A stretch of DNA of 64,000 bases from Sindora glabra (lineage: Eukaryota; Streptophyta; Magnoliopsida; Fabales; Fabaceae): NCBI GenBank assembly GCA_020226215.1, contig CM035227.1:1605343-1669342 (forward strand), written 5' to 3'. A program made the translations under genes and the position numbers. Position 1 is the first letter of the stretch; every line of letters starts with the position of its first letter. A model generated the notes under the pieces. The model searched no databases and was not told where the DNA came from. It saw nothing but the letters and a program-made list of their open reading frames with translations. Positions 25,735 to 37,398 of the stretch are shown here, piece by piece.

Positions 25735-27367
25735 ATTATTAAAGAATAATATGTTACTAATTATAAACTAAACAGGAACATCTATAATTAGTAACATGTT
25801 AGTGTTTAGTCGTAAATAGTAACCTCGACCAAAGATCTAAAATAAATGAATAAATTAAGTCTTATTAATAACTAAATTACTAAATAATAGATCAAATAAT
25901 AACATATTACTATTTGATCTCCAAATAGTAATATTGATGAAAAATCTAAAATAAATAAATAAATCAAGTTTAATTAATAATCAAACTGTCAAATAGGAGG
26001 ATGTTATTGTTTAATTTTTAAAGAATAACATCGATCAAAAACTCTAAATAAATGGATAATTCAAATATCATTAACAATCAAATTGCCAAATAATAGTATA
26101 TTAGTATTTAGCCTCTAGAAAGTAATATGTTACTATTTCATCTCCAAATAGTAATATTGATAAAAAATTTAAAATAAATGAATAAATCAAGTCTCATTAA
26201 TAATCAAACTATCAAATAATAATATGCTACTGTTTGATATCTAAACAATAACATGTTATAGTGAATAATAACATTGATAAAAAATTTAAAATAAATAAAT
26301 AAATCAAGTCTTATTAATAACTAAACTGTCAAAGACGAGGATATTAATATCGATCAAAAACTTCAAATAAATAAATAAATCAAATCTTCTTAACAATCAA
26401 ATTGTCAAATAATAGTATGTTACTATTTAGACTCCCAATAGTTATTATTTTATTTTCCAATAGTAACATCGACTAAAACTTAAAATAAATGAATAAATCA
26501 AGTTTCATTAACAATCAAACTACTAAATAAAATCATGTTACTGTTTAATCTTTAAATAGTAACATATTACTATTTGATCTTTAAACTGTAATATCGACCA
26601 AAACTAAAAATAAAGGGATAAATCAAGTTCCACTAATAATCAAACTGTTAAATAATAACATATTACTTTAACAAGTAAATTGTCAAGTTCCATTAACAAC
26701 CAATCCTGACAGTTACTATTTCATTTCCAAACAGCAACATCGATGAAAACTAAAAATAAATGAATAAATTAAATCTCATTAATAACTAAATTGCAAAAAT
26801 AAAAGTATGTTACTATTTACTCTTTAAATAGTAATATGTTACTATTTAATCTTTAAATAGTAATATCAATCAAAACTTAAAATAAAGGGATGAATTAAGT
26901 CTCATTAACAACTAAACTATCATATAACAACATGTTATTGATGTTACTGTTTAATCTCCAAATAATAATATATTACTGTTTTATCTTCAAACAATAATAT
27001 TAACTAAAAATCTAAAATAAATGAATAAATTAAGTCTCATTAACAATCAAACTGCAAAAAAAAATGATGTTGTTATTTCACTTTGAAATAGTAACATTAA
27101 TAAAAAAATTCAAGATAAATGCATAAATCAAGTCCCATTAATAATGGAACTATAAAACAACAGCATATTACTTATTCTTTCATTTTCAAATATTTCATTT
27201 TCAAATAGTAATATCGATTAAAAATTTAAAATAAATGGATAAATCAAGTTTAATTAATAATTAAATTATCAGAGAAGAGCATGTTACTATCCAAACATGT
27301 TACTATTTAGTCTTAAAATAATAACATATATAGTAATATATTACTATTTAATCTTTAGATAGCAATT
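25735..27367. repeat. hairpin-bearing variable tandem array, ~13 units
   Basis: Units average about 110-125 bp (observed spacing about 75-148) and share a conserved segment AAAATAAATGAATAAATCAAG, followed by TCTCATTAATAATCAAACTG-like sequence. A variable module comes next, such as ATTACTATTTG-ATCTC-CAAATAGTAAT, a perfect 11-bp inverted repeat around a 5-base loop near 25907-25933. The conserved segment starts near 25840, 25950, 26044, 26169, 26288, 26363, 26481, 26606, 26754, 26879, 27014, 27112 and 27228. Length differences come mainly from gain or loss of the ATGTTACTATTT/AAATAGTAACAT half-modules. There is no coding frame. It resembles a minisatellite or a satellite seed rather than a known transposon end. 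Confidence 0.8.
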
Positions 27368-30179
27368 TATTCAGGAAAATTATTTTTTTTTTAAAAAAGG
27401 ATAAAAGAAAGATATTATTTTATAATTTTATATAAGGTTTTATTCTCTAAGTTCTTATTTATATTTATTTTTATCTTAATTAAAAATTTATTTTAATCAC
27501 TAAGAAATTAAAATTTTATTAATTTAATTTATAATTAAAATTTTGTATTAATTTAATTTTTATAGAATTAAAAATTCTTCAATTTTAATTTTTTTAAATT
27601 TTAAATTTTTATTTTTATAAGATTAAAAATTCTCTAATTTTAATATGCGATAATAGAGGTTCTTATTTTAGTATTTTTGTTCTTTCCCAAACGCACTGTA
27701 AATATGTCATTTTATTTTTTTAACTTTGTGGTAAATTATTATTTGCAGATAAACTTAAATGAAAGAAATTGAACATATGGTACCTTGTTACAATAAATTA
27801 CAACAAATGGTATCAATCTGATTTTTTCTTAAAATAGTGTAACAACATTCTTAATCAATAGTAGTAATTGCATAACATTTATGTTTATGAAGGAAAAAAT
27901 AATTTACTTTTAAATTATATTGTTTGTGTATGAAGGAAGGTTATAGTTTTGATTTTGACATATAAAACCTTCCTTACTTATTTTTCTATTAAATCAAAAT
28001 TAAAAAGGGTCATTCTCTTATATATGCTTAAAATAAGGAATCAATACAATATTTATATTTTTTTTTATAAATCTTGTAACTTTTTTATAAAATTTTACAA
28101 TTTTTTCATTGAACTCTTAAAATTTTTATACTACAATCATTATTGTTTATATTACAAGATTTATGAAAAGAAAATCATTATTGTTTATATGACAAGATTT
28201 ATAAACAATTACACTTCATAACTTAATTGTTATGAAAACATTATAAATTTTATATAAAATATTATAATTTTTATGAGAAAATTTCATAAAATTTACAACA
28301 ACGTACATACATACCATCTCAGATTGAAATAATATGAAAGAATTAAAAAGAAAAAAAATGTAACTTTCAATTTTCTCTGTATGCATGTTTTCATGTGAAA
28401 ATTTTCTCCACATTAGCCTATACTATTGACTAACAGTATGAGCTAGCACTGCGTTCAATAACTTCCAAAACATTTTCATATATCTAGTTGCAAAAATTCT
28501 CTGCCTTCATAAGTTAGTCAAACATTTTTATCTTTATATAATTAGCAGCTAAAATGTTCTGACTTTGTAAATTAGTTGTTAATCAAGAATAGCTTCATAA
28601 TTAGGAGCAAAAATGTTCTAACTTTAGTTTGGAATTGACAAAATCACATTCGCAAATGTTACCATTACAACTATTCAAAATTGTCAAAATTTTCTCTCTC
28701 ATATTTGAATCATTCCACCTTACTTTGCCTATTCACCTTCACCATTTTATAAATTCTTTAGATTTTTTAACAAAAATATTCAGCTCACTAGAAATAATGA
28801 TGGGTGTATCTTCACCGTCTATTACGATAATTATGAGTATGCATCTATTTTATCAGCTCAGCTCTTCGTTATTCATAAAACAATCTTTGTTGCTCAAAAT
28901 TTCCTAAAATAATAATTCAACTTAAAAATGTTTACAAAGTGGAAATTGAGGTACTAAAAGATAAAATCGAATGCTTTTATAAGGTGAAGCTAACTCTTGA
29001 AATTGTTGTGGATCTAGTATCAATGTCCCAAATATAGAATTAATGTGAGTATCTTCGAGCCTGCAATTTAGTGACTCACGAAATTGCTAAGTTAGATTAG
29101 TTAATGTCCCATCTTTCACCCATATTTGAAGCCTGTGTCCTTCAAGACATCTTGTTCTTTTTGGGCTGATATGATTATTCATAAATAATTTGCAATAAAT
29201 ACATATTTTTTAAAAGAAAAGAAGTATTCACCCCACCGTACAAAAAGGATGCTTTGTTCTTCTCGAGATTGGTTGAAATAGGCTAATACTGTTATTGACA
29301 CGTTTAATTTTGATCAATTAAGTGGAAGCATTCAATTGATCCTAGCCACTATCGTACTATAATAAATCAAATGGATAAATGTCTTGGTAATAAAAAATTT
29401 CAATTGAAACGTAAGAATTCGTTGTATAACTATTAAGTCCCCATTTTTTTTCGAGTGTCTCGTAAGAAAGATAATAAATAATTTAATTTTCAGATAAATG
29501 AGTTGTAATTTGTTACCTCTATTAAAAGTTAATCCATAAATAAGAGGTCATTTAGCTCTGACTAATAGCATGAAAAGTCTAATTTTTTGAAAAATAAAAA
29601 AATAAGTTATTTAATTAGTCACTATATAACAAAATTGTTAAACGTTGTTTAACTCGTAATAATAGCATAAAAAATTATTTAACCATCTTCGTCTAAATAA
29701 GTTTTATTTTTTATATTATTTTTATAAAAAATTATTCTTATTAAATTTAATTAATAATAATTAAAAATTATTAATTTATATTATAATAATATTAAAAATA
29801 TAATAATTATTTTATTAATACTTCTTAAAAAATTTAAAATTGAATTAAATAAGATATAAAAAGTTATTTCTTGAAAAGCATCACTTCTTTAATATCAATT
29901 AAATAACTTTCAATATTTTCTAGAAAATTCACAAAAGCGAAATTTAATTTTTCATAAAAAGTTACTTTTCATATAAATTAAATAATTTCTAAAGTTGTTA
30001 AGTATTTATTTAGCAAAAGAAATGATATTTGAAAATAATAATAAATATAATTTTAATTATTTAACAATAATAAATAAATATAAATAATTTTTTTCTCTAA
30101 AGTAATAAGTAAAAAGAGATAGAAGAAACAGAATAAATTTTAAAAATTTCTACTTTAAGAATAACAAGTATTTTTGGTC
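27368..30179. other. AT-rich intergenic DNA, no gene seen
   Basis: Open frames at 27949-28221, 28216-28413 and 28629-28907 consist of Phe/Ile/Tyr/Lys-rich low-complexity sequence and are not credible genes. A faint RNase H-like phrase at about 29045-29095 is too short to call. Positions 29530-30170 are nearly pure A/T. Confidence 0.5.
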
Positions 30180-30184
30180 ACATC
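30180..30184. repeat. 5-bp target duplication of the copia element, left
   Basis: ACATC abuts the TGCTGG tip of the left LTR and is repeated exactly at 38843-38847. Confidence 0.93.
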
Positions 30185-31628
30185 TGCTGGAAATCGCGCA
30201 TCATACATGCACAGCGGAATAAAATTTTTACACGATTTCCACCAAGGATCCATGCGAATTTAGAACGCCATAAATCAGGGATTAGGGTTTATACCTTTCG
30301 GTAAAATTCTTCTGACCGCTGCAGCAAATCTGATCTGCTTCCAAATCACGAACCGGAATGGAAACCAGTAAATCAGATCACCAGTACAACGTTTTGTGGC
30401 TGCACCTCTGTGGTATCCACACGAACCCGTGAATCACCGATGAATGTCTGCTACACACACCGGTTGGAATTGATCTCCTTAGACTTCGTAGTGCTAGCTA
30501 CGCCTCTTCAGAGATTTTAGTCAAGGAGAGTGGCTAGGGTTTTTCTATGCTTTTACTTGGGGTGCGTGAAGAATAATAGTAATCCTATTATTACCCAATA
30601 AGCCTATTTAAATAGGTGCATAGAAAAACCTAACCTATTTGGGCTTTATTCCATTATATAATTATAGGCTTACTATTAGGCCTTATAATTATAACATGAA
30701 TTCCCAAATATTAAGCCCAAACAATTTGGTCCATTAATTCCAAATTCACTAAGCTCTAAGTGTGCGACCCTACAGGCTCTCATTACGTTGGCAATGACCA
30801 TTAATCATATTAATGATCATAAACAAAGATTGGTGTCTAGCAACACATCATTGTTACCCAAATAATGAGAAAGTCGGTGATTTGACTAAACCTTTACACG
30901 TGATCATCACTTATGTCCTTTTGTCCTATACATCTAGATTGAGCACGAGACATGGACCGTGTCATTCCCGTATAGCCCAATCTTAAGGTTTCTTGACTCC
31001 TAAGTAAGCTGACTGAAACAAATGTAATTGACATCTCATGTCAATTCATCTGAGCATGGCCATGCATTTTCTCAACTTTACTTAGTCAAGGGGCCCATAG
31101 ATGTTACTCCTGTTATATAGGAGGGACAAATCCCATCTTGATCACACAAACCCCTCCGCATGATATGTGACATATCCAATATCTACCCTTGCATTCACTT
31201 AACCATTAGTGACATAGAATAGTATCAAAATATGAAACTCACATGTAGGGAACCTTAGTGGTCTCAGGTCAAAGGACCATATTAATAATGATCACTAAGA
31301 ACCACTTATGACACTCATATAACGATCCATGTAGTGTTCTTAATATGGGTCGGTCCAGTATACAAGTTCTCTAACTTGTACTCATGTGTAAACTTAATAT
31401 CCCATATAAGTTTTCACACATGCTAGTCTTAACATATCAAAGCAACCTAATCCACAATGATATATTACTAGGGGCATTTAAGAATACAATTATTCTAAGG
31501 TTATTATTATAATTAAATATATTACGCAGACAATATATATAAATATAATAATTGGAATTGCCATTAAAATAACATGATTCAAAATTACAATCACCAATAT
31601 GATTGGTTTTAGGGCATATACACTAACA
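30185..31628 (-). repeat. copia 3' LTR (left copy)
   Basis: This LTR is 1444 bp. On the plus strand it runs from TGCTGGAAATC to CACTAACA, that is TG...CA on both strands. It is aligned without gaps to the right copy with four substitutions, seen at GGATC/GGATA, CATAAATC/CATAGATC, CCTTAGTG/CCTTGGTG and ATATTACT/ATATGACT. Confidence 0.96.
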
Positions 31629-31642
31629 ATCTCCCACTTGCA
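31629..31642 (-). other. polypurine tract of the copia element
   Basis: On the minus strand AAGTGGGAGAT directly precedes the TGTTAGTG start of the 3' LTR. This is the RNase H-resistant primer used for plus-strand DNA synthesis in this family. The CDS stop lies immediately upstream. Confidence 0.85.
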
Positions 31643-34600
31643 CTAAAGCCAATCATCCATGTATCTAATACCTATGGATCTCATATGACTATCATGCTTT
31701 TGCTGCGTTAGGGCTTTTGTCAGTGGATCAGCGACATTATCATCAGTCGGTATTTTGCATATCCTGACATCATTTCTGTCAACAATATCTCTTATGAGAT
31801 GATAGCGTCGGAGTATGTGTTTGGATTTCTGGTGAGATCTAGGTTCCTTGGCTTGCGCAATGGCTCCATTATTGTCACAATAGAGCTCTACTGGGTCAGC
31901 AATGCTAGGAACAACTCCAAGTTCATTGATGAACTTCTTAATCCAAACAGCCTCTTTTGCGGCATCTGATGCTGCAATGTATTCAGCTTCTGTTGTAGAA
32001 TCAGCCACTGTCCCTTGCTTTGAACTTTTCCAGGTCACAGCGCCACCATTAAGGCAAAATACATAACCTGACTGCGACCTGAAGTCATCTTTATCGGTTT
32101 GAAAGCTAGCATCAGTGTAACCATTTACAATGAGCTCTTCCTCACCTCCATAAATCAAAAACATGTCTTTAGTTCTTCTTAAGTACTTAAGAATGTTCTT
32201 GACAGCTGTCCAGTGACTCTCACCAGGATCTGATTGGTATCTGCTCGTCATGCTCAATGCATACGAGACATCAGGACGAGTACATAACATAGCATACATG
32301 ATAGATCCAATCGCAGATGCATAAGGGATCTTACTCATGCGTTGTCTCTCATACTCTGTGGAAGGACATTGAGTTCTTGAGAGACTTATGCCATGTGACA
32401 TCGGCAAGAATCCTCTTTTAGAATCTTGCATGCTAAACCTTTTTAGCACCTTGTCGATGTACGTACTCTGACTTAGGCCAAGCAATTTTCTCGATCTATC
32501 TCTATAGATCTTGATACCTAATACATAGGAGGCCTCACCTAAGTCTTTCATAGAAAAACAATTTCCTAACCAAGTTTTCACAGACTGTAGTATAGGAATG
32601 TCATTTCCAATGAGTAATATGTCATCTACATACAACACTAGAAAGACTATTGTGCTCCCACTAACCTTCTTGTATACACAGGGTTCATCTTCATTTTTGA
32701 TGAAACCAAACTCTTTGATTGCATCATCGAAACGAAGATTCCAACTCCGAGAAGCTTGCTTTAACCCATAAATGGATCGTTGCAATTTGCAAACTTTTCC
32801 AGCATTTTCAGGATTTACAAAACCTTCAGGTTGTGTCATGTACACATCCTCAAGAAGATTTCCATTAAGGAAAGCAGTTTTGACATCCATTTGCCAGATT
32901 TCATAATCATAATATGCTGCTATAGCTAGAAGAATCCTGATGGATTTAAGCATGACAACTAGAGAAAAGGTCTCATCATAGTCAATACCATGAATTTGTT
33001 TGAAACCCTTTGCAAGCAATCGTCCCTTAAAGGTACACACATTACCATCCATGTCAGTTTTCTTTTTGAAAACCCATTTGCACCCAATGGGTTTTACCCC
33101 TTCAGGTGGATCAACCAAAGTCCAAACTTGGTTTGAATACATGGAGTCCATCTCTGATTTCATAGCTTCTAGCCATTTCTCAGAATCTGGTCCCATCATA
33201 GCCTCTTGGTAGGTTATGGGCTCATCTTGGTCCATGAGCAACACATCACCGTGATGAGTCACGAGAAAACCATATCTCTTGGGCTCACGACGTATCCTAC
33301 TAGATCTACGTGGGTTCTGTGTTACATGAGCAGGTTCTTCCACAACTGTTTGTGGAACCGGCTCAGGTTCCATCTCAAGTTCAATGTTTTCTCGTTGATC
33401 TTGAATTTCTTCAAGTTCTATTCTTCTCCCACTGATTCTTTTAGAGATAAATTCTCTCTCTAGAAAAACACCAGTTTGAGCAATAAACACTTTTTGCTCG
33501 GTTGGATTATAGAAATAATATCCTTTTGTTTCCTTAGGATATCCAACGAAAAAACATTTATCAGATTTGGGTCCAAGTTTATCAGAAGCCTGACGTCTTA
33601 CATAAGCTTCGCAGCCCCAAATCTTCATAAAAGACAAACTAGGACGTTTCCCAGTCCATATCTCATATGGTGTCTTTTGAACTGATTTTGATGGAACACG
33701 GTTTAGTGTGAAAGTTGCAGTCTCTAGAGCATGTCCCCAGAAGGAATTTGGAAGGTTAGCCTGACTCATCATTGACCGAACCATGTCTAACAAAGTTCGA
33801 TTCCTCCTTTCAGAAACACCATTCCATTGAGGTGTTCCTGGCGGAGTGAGTTGTGATACAATGCCACACTCCTTTAGATGATTAACGAACTCTCGGTCTA
33901 AGTATTCACCACCTCGATCTGATCGAAGTGCTTTAATACTTTTACCAAGTTGATTTTGTACTTCATTTTTGAACTCTTTGAACTTTTCAAAAGATTCAGA
34001 CTTGTGTTTCATAAAAAACACATAACCATATCTACTGAAATCATCAGTAAAAGTAATGAAGTACTGATAACCTCCTCTAGCTTGTGTGTTTAAAGGTCCA
34101 CATACATCACTATGTATAAGGCCCAATAAATCACTAGCCCTTTCACCTTTCCCAGTAAAAGGGGCTTTAGTCATTTTACCTAATAAACATGACTCACATA
34201 CCTCATATGATTCGAAATCAAATGAGTCCAAAAATCCATCCTTATGAAGTTTGGATATGCGTGTCTCATTTATATGGCCTAAATGACAATGCCAAAGATA
34301 GGTTGGATTTGAATCATTAGTTTTAACCTTCTTCGTGTTTATGTTATAGATTGGATTTTCAAGGTCCAGAACATAAAGACCATTCATTAATTGTGCACTG
34401 CCATAAAACATTTCATTTAAATAAATAGAGCAACATTTGTCCTTTATTATAAATGAAAAACCTTTCTTGTCTAAACAAGAAACAGAAATCAAATTTCTAC
34501 TAACAGTAGGCACAAAATAACAATTGTCCAATTCTAAAACTAATCCACTAGGTAAAGATAAATAATAAGTCCCTACAGCTAATGCAGCAACTCTTGCTCC

Positions 34601-35602
34601 ATTTCCAACGCGCAGGTCCACTTCACCTTTGGCTAATGATCTACTTTCTTTAAGATCCTGCACATTTACACAAATGTGAGTACCACATCCAGTATCTAAT
34701 ACCCAAGATGTAGAAGTAGATAAATTAACCTCTATAACATAAATACCTGAGTTGAAAGTCCCACTTTCCTTTTGCTTCTTAAGCTCTTCCAGGTAAATCT
34801 TGCAATTTCGCTTCCAATGTCCTGGTTCTTTACAATGGAAGCATTGCCCTTCCTTGGCCACGCCACCTTTGGGCTTCAGTGCAAAGGAACTTGACTTGGA
34901 CTTTCCATCAGTCTTGTCCTTTTTCTTTTTATTCTTGGCCTTAGACTTGCCTTTTCCTTTGCCCTTTTGAACCATCATAATGGAATTGGGCTTGGACTTT
35001 TTTAAGTTCTGCTCAGCAGTTCTCAACATGTTAAGCAGTTCAGGCAAAGTCTTGTCAATTTCGTTCATGTTGTAATTCATGACGAATTGACTATAGCTCT
35101 CAGGCAACGATTGCAGAACTATATCAGTAGCCAATTCTTGCTGTAAAGGAAAACCCAATCTTTCAAGGCTATTGATGTACCCAATCATTTTAAGTACATG
35201 TGTAGCAACGGGTGTTCCTTCAGCCATCTTACACTGAAACAATGCTTTGGATACATCATATCTCTCATGTCTTGCTTGCTCTTGGTAGAGCTGTTTAAGG
35301 TGATCAATCATATTGAACGCCTCCATGTTCTCATGTTGCTTCTGAAGCTCAGAGTTCATGGTAGCAAGCATGAGACAACTGACATCCAGAGCATCTTCTA
35401 GATGCTTCTTATAAGCATCCTTTTCTGCTCGAGAAGCATTAGCAGCAGGCTCATTTGGAGTAGGTTGCTCTAGGACATATTGCTTTTTCTCATGCTTGAG
35501 GACAATCCTCAAGTTTCGATACCAATCGAGAAAATTCGTCCCGTTCAGCTTATCCTTCTCAAGGATAGATCGCAGTGATAAATTTGATGCATTTGATGCC
35601 AT
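31643..35602 (-). CDS. copia Gag-Pol polyprotein, intact
   Basis: This is a single 1319-codon frame with ATG at 35602-35600 and no stops. Domains by approximate residue: Gag (UBN2-type) 60-215; Lys-rich stretch then CCHC zinc knuckle CFHCKEPGHWKRNC at about 253-267; aspartic protease with VLDTGCGTH near 300-310; integrase zinc-binding HCHLGH...CESC near 430-475 and catalytic Asp in HSDVCGPL (about 497), Asp in RSDRGGEY (about 561) and Glu in SERRNR (about 598). Reverse transcriptase runs from about 810, with QMDVKTAFLNG and LYVDD near 990. RNase H has YTDAS near 1160, TEAEY and YCDNNGA. It supplies capsid, protease, integration and cDNA synthesis for the element. All key acidic residues are present. 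Gag and Pol share one frame, as usual in plant copia elements, with no frameshift signal. Confidence 0.97.
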   Translation of the reverse strand: MASNASNLSLRSILEKDKLNGTNFLDWYRNLRIVLKHEKKQYVLEQPTPNEPAANASRAEKDAYKKHLEDALDVSCLMLATMNSELQKQHENMEAFNMIDHLKQLYQEQARHERYDVSKALFQCKMAEGTPVATHVLKMIGYINSLERLGFPLQQELATDIVLQSLPESYSQFVMNYNMNEIDKTLPELLNMLRTAEQNLKKSKPNSIMMVQKGKGKGKSKAKNKKKKDKTDGKSKSSSFALKPKGGVAKEGQCFHCKEPGHWKRNCKIYLEELKKQKESGTFNSGIYVIEVNLSTSTSWVLDTGCGTHICVNVQDLKESRSLAKGEVDLRVGNGARVAALAVGTYYLSLPSGLVLELDNCYFVPTVSRNLISVSCLDKKGFSFIIKDKCCSIYLNEMFYGSAQLMNGLYVLDLENPIYNINTKKVKTNDSNPTYLWHCHLGHINETRISKLHKDGFLDSFDFESYEVCESCLLGKMTKAPFTGKGERASDLLGLIHSDVCGPLNTQARGGYQYFITFTDDFSRYGYVFFMKHKSESFEKFKEFKNEVQNQLGKSIKALRSDRGGEYLDREFVNHLKECGIVSQLTPPGTPQWNGVSERRNRTLLDMVRSMMSQANLPNSFWGHALETATFTLNRVPSKSVQKTPYEIWTGKRPSLSFMKIWGCEAYVRRQASDKLGPKSDKCFFVGYPKETKGYYFYNPTEQKVFIAQTGVFLEREFISKRISGRRIELEEIQDQRENIELEMEPEPVPQTVVEEPAHVTQNPRRSSRIRREPKRYGFLVTHHGDVLLMDQDEPITYQEAMMGPDSEKWLEAMKSEMDSMYSNQVWTLVDPPEGVKPIGCKWVFKKKTDMDGNVCTFKGRLLAKGFKQIHGIDYDETFSLVVMLKSIRILLAIAAYYDYEIWQMDVKTAFLNGNLLEDVYMTQPEGFVNPENAGKVCKLQRSIYGLKQASRSWNLRFDDAIKEFGFIKNEDEPCVYKKVSGSTIVFLVLYVDDILLIGNDIPILQSVKTWLGNCFSMKDLGEASYVLGIKIYRDRSRKLLGLSQSTYIDKVLKRFSMQDSKRGFLPMSHGISLSRTQCPSTEYERQRMSKIPYASAIGSIMYAMLCTRPDVSYALSMTSRYQSDPGESHWTAVKNILKYLRRTKDMFLIYGGEEELIVNGYTDASFQTDKDDFRSQSGYVFCLNGGAVTWKSSKQGTVADSTTEAEYIAASDAAKEAVWIKKFINELGVVPSIADPVELYCDNNGAIAQAKEPRSHQKSKHILRRYHLIRDIVDRNDVRICKIPTDDNVADPLTKALTQQKHDSHMRSIGIRYMDDWL

Positions 35603-37383
35603 GGTTATCTACAATAGAAAAATATGCAAAATGAGAATCATGTATTTCATTTATTTAATAAGGTCTTTTATTAAATAATACTCCCACTATTTTACTCAAA
35701 ATAATAGCCCTCACTATTATTTCGGAAAATCGTAGCGTTTGAGATTTTCTAGTGGGCCAAGATCCATATTTCACCTAGACTTAAGTCAGCTTTGGCTGAT
35801 CACTCAAGTTTTGGCTATTTAGGTAGGCAACTCCTTGCCAATTACATCTTATGTAACTCTTGGATAGTTGGGTGAACAACACTTGTTCAAATCTATCTTA
35901 TGGACTTAAGCCCAACTCCATGCCTCTAGGCCCCCAATCCTATTGAGATGGCCTAGTTAAGTCAAAACCCAATTATTGGCATTTGGATATCACTATTATC
36001 CTATCGTGTCTCACCAAGATAAACTAGGCACTTTGCTTTGGCAAACCTGCCTTATGTTGATCAAGGCCTTGACAAGTGCCATTCATTGGAAGGCATCACT
36101 TTTATTACTGACTTAATATTTGCATTGAGGGATTTAAATGTCTATTTTAGATCTCACCATTATTTGCCATCCATACATGCCTATATCTAACATATCATAT
36201 ACATTAATATAAAGCATGCAATAAAGCATAAAATAAATGTGCATAGTTATGGCCCAACTACTTTGATTTTCCCAAGCCAATGAGAGAACCAAAAGGTCAA
36301 CCTAGGGTAAAGATATCTTCTTTAAGCATCTTTCACGGTTGTCCTCATATTGATTTTGGCTCCTTGTCTCCATGGCAGCAAGCTCCAGGCTTAAACATAT
36401 TGTACATTTGAAAGTAAACTATTCTAACTTTACAATACATAATGAAGGAGAAAACTCGAGTTACATTCGAGGGGAGTGAGGTGAGAGAAAGAATGTACAA
36501 CTAGAATTTATAGAGAGAGGCACGACACGCAGGCCGTATTTAATTACAATAAAACCAAAACCAATAAATGAAATATAACCATACATTATGGTTTAAGGGC
36601 CATAACTATGCATCATGCAGCAAACATCACATGTAAGCATACAAACAACCATAGGTATTTATTTGAAATTGATCTTGTTTCCAATTTTAACTTGTTTAAA
36701 ATTAGAAGGTTATGAAAAGATTGATTTTAAAACGCAGCTTAGATTTAGGCAATCAATTATTGCGCTACGTAGAGTTAGTACGGCGGTCCCGCTAGCCGGT
36801 TAGCAGGCGGGGGTCGAGGGGGGGCCGCCCCTCGCGGGGGTGAGGGGGCGGAGCCCCCTTCCCAAAAATTTTTATACATCTTACATTCAAAATTTTGAGG
36901 ACTTTCGGGCAAAAATCCAGAAAATTTTGAACGTTTCGATTTCTATTTTAACCATTAAAACAATCGGCCAAAATTAGAATTTATCAAGAACCCTAATTCC
37001 AGAACTATTCCGGAATCCTACTTCTTGATGTTCCGCCATATTAACTCAAACAGTAGTCCATGTTCTATTTAATTTAATCTCATTAAACGAAACAGAATGC
37101 ATACATCACATGTATACAACCAGACATGTTTCTGATCGAATTTTAATCTCATTAAAACAGAAACTCATCAGCTACGTTTCCAGTTTTTTTTTAATCTCAT
37201 TAAAAAAAAATGAATCATTAATTATGTATGTTTCAATCTAATTTTAATCTAATCAAAATCGATTCATTAACATACAAAATTACATTGATCCAGAACCCTA
37301 ATTGCATCATGCGTGATCTGATTAAACACCAATTATCTAGATTTAAACGCATAACACAGAAAACTAACCTATGGATTCGCAAG
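35603..37383 (-). other. copia 5' leader between PBS and gag
   Basis: About 1.78 kb without a coding frame, unusually long for a retrotransposon leader. It probably holds RNA packaging and dimerisation signals. An abrupt GC-rich block lies near its 5' part (listed separately). Several short upstream ATGs occur before the gag start. Confidence 0.7.
36780..36861 (-). promoter_or_regulatory. GC-rich hairpin cluster in the copia leader
   Basis: This block stands out from AT-rich surroundings. It contains consecutive perfect stems: GCTA/TAGC at 36791-36804, CGAGGGG/CCCCTCG at 36815-36834 around a 6-base loop, and GGGGGC/GCCCCC at 36844-36858 around GGA. The position, 5' of gag and downstream of the primer site, fits a genomic RNA dimerisation or packaging element such as those proposed for BARE-type elements. 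The function is inferred. Confidence 0.55.
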
Positions 37384-37397
37384 TGGCTCTGATACCA
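37384..37397 (-). other. primer binding site for initiator tRNA-Met
   Basis: On the minus strand TGGTATCAGAGCCA begins one base after the 5' LTR. It is complementary to the 3' end of plant initiator methionine tRNA, the standard primer for minus-strand DNA synthesis in copia elements. Confidence 0.93.
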
Positions 37398-37398
37398 C

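Noticed and set aside
25735..27367. CRISPR-like array
   Set aside because: The genome is eukaryotic, units vary in length, and the intervening sequences are homologous modules rather than unique spacers.
27949..28413. Phe/Ile/Lys/Tyr-rich frames of up to 90 codons
   Set aside because: They are chance openings in AT-rich DNA with no motif.
29045..29095. Short RNase H-like phrase (CNLVTHEIAKLD)
   Set aside because: Only about a dozen residues resemble plant LINE-type RNase H; too short and unsupported by flanking domains.
32997..35678. Several plus-strand frames of 60-85 codons
   Set aside because: They are antisense shadows of the copia Gag-Pol gene.
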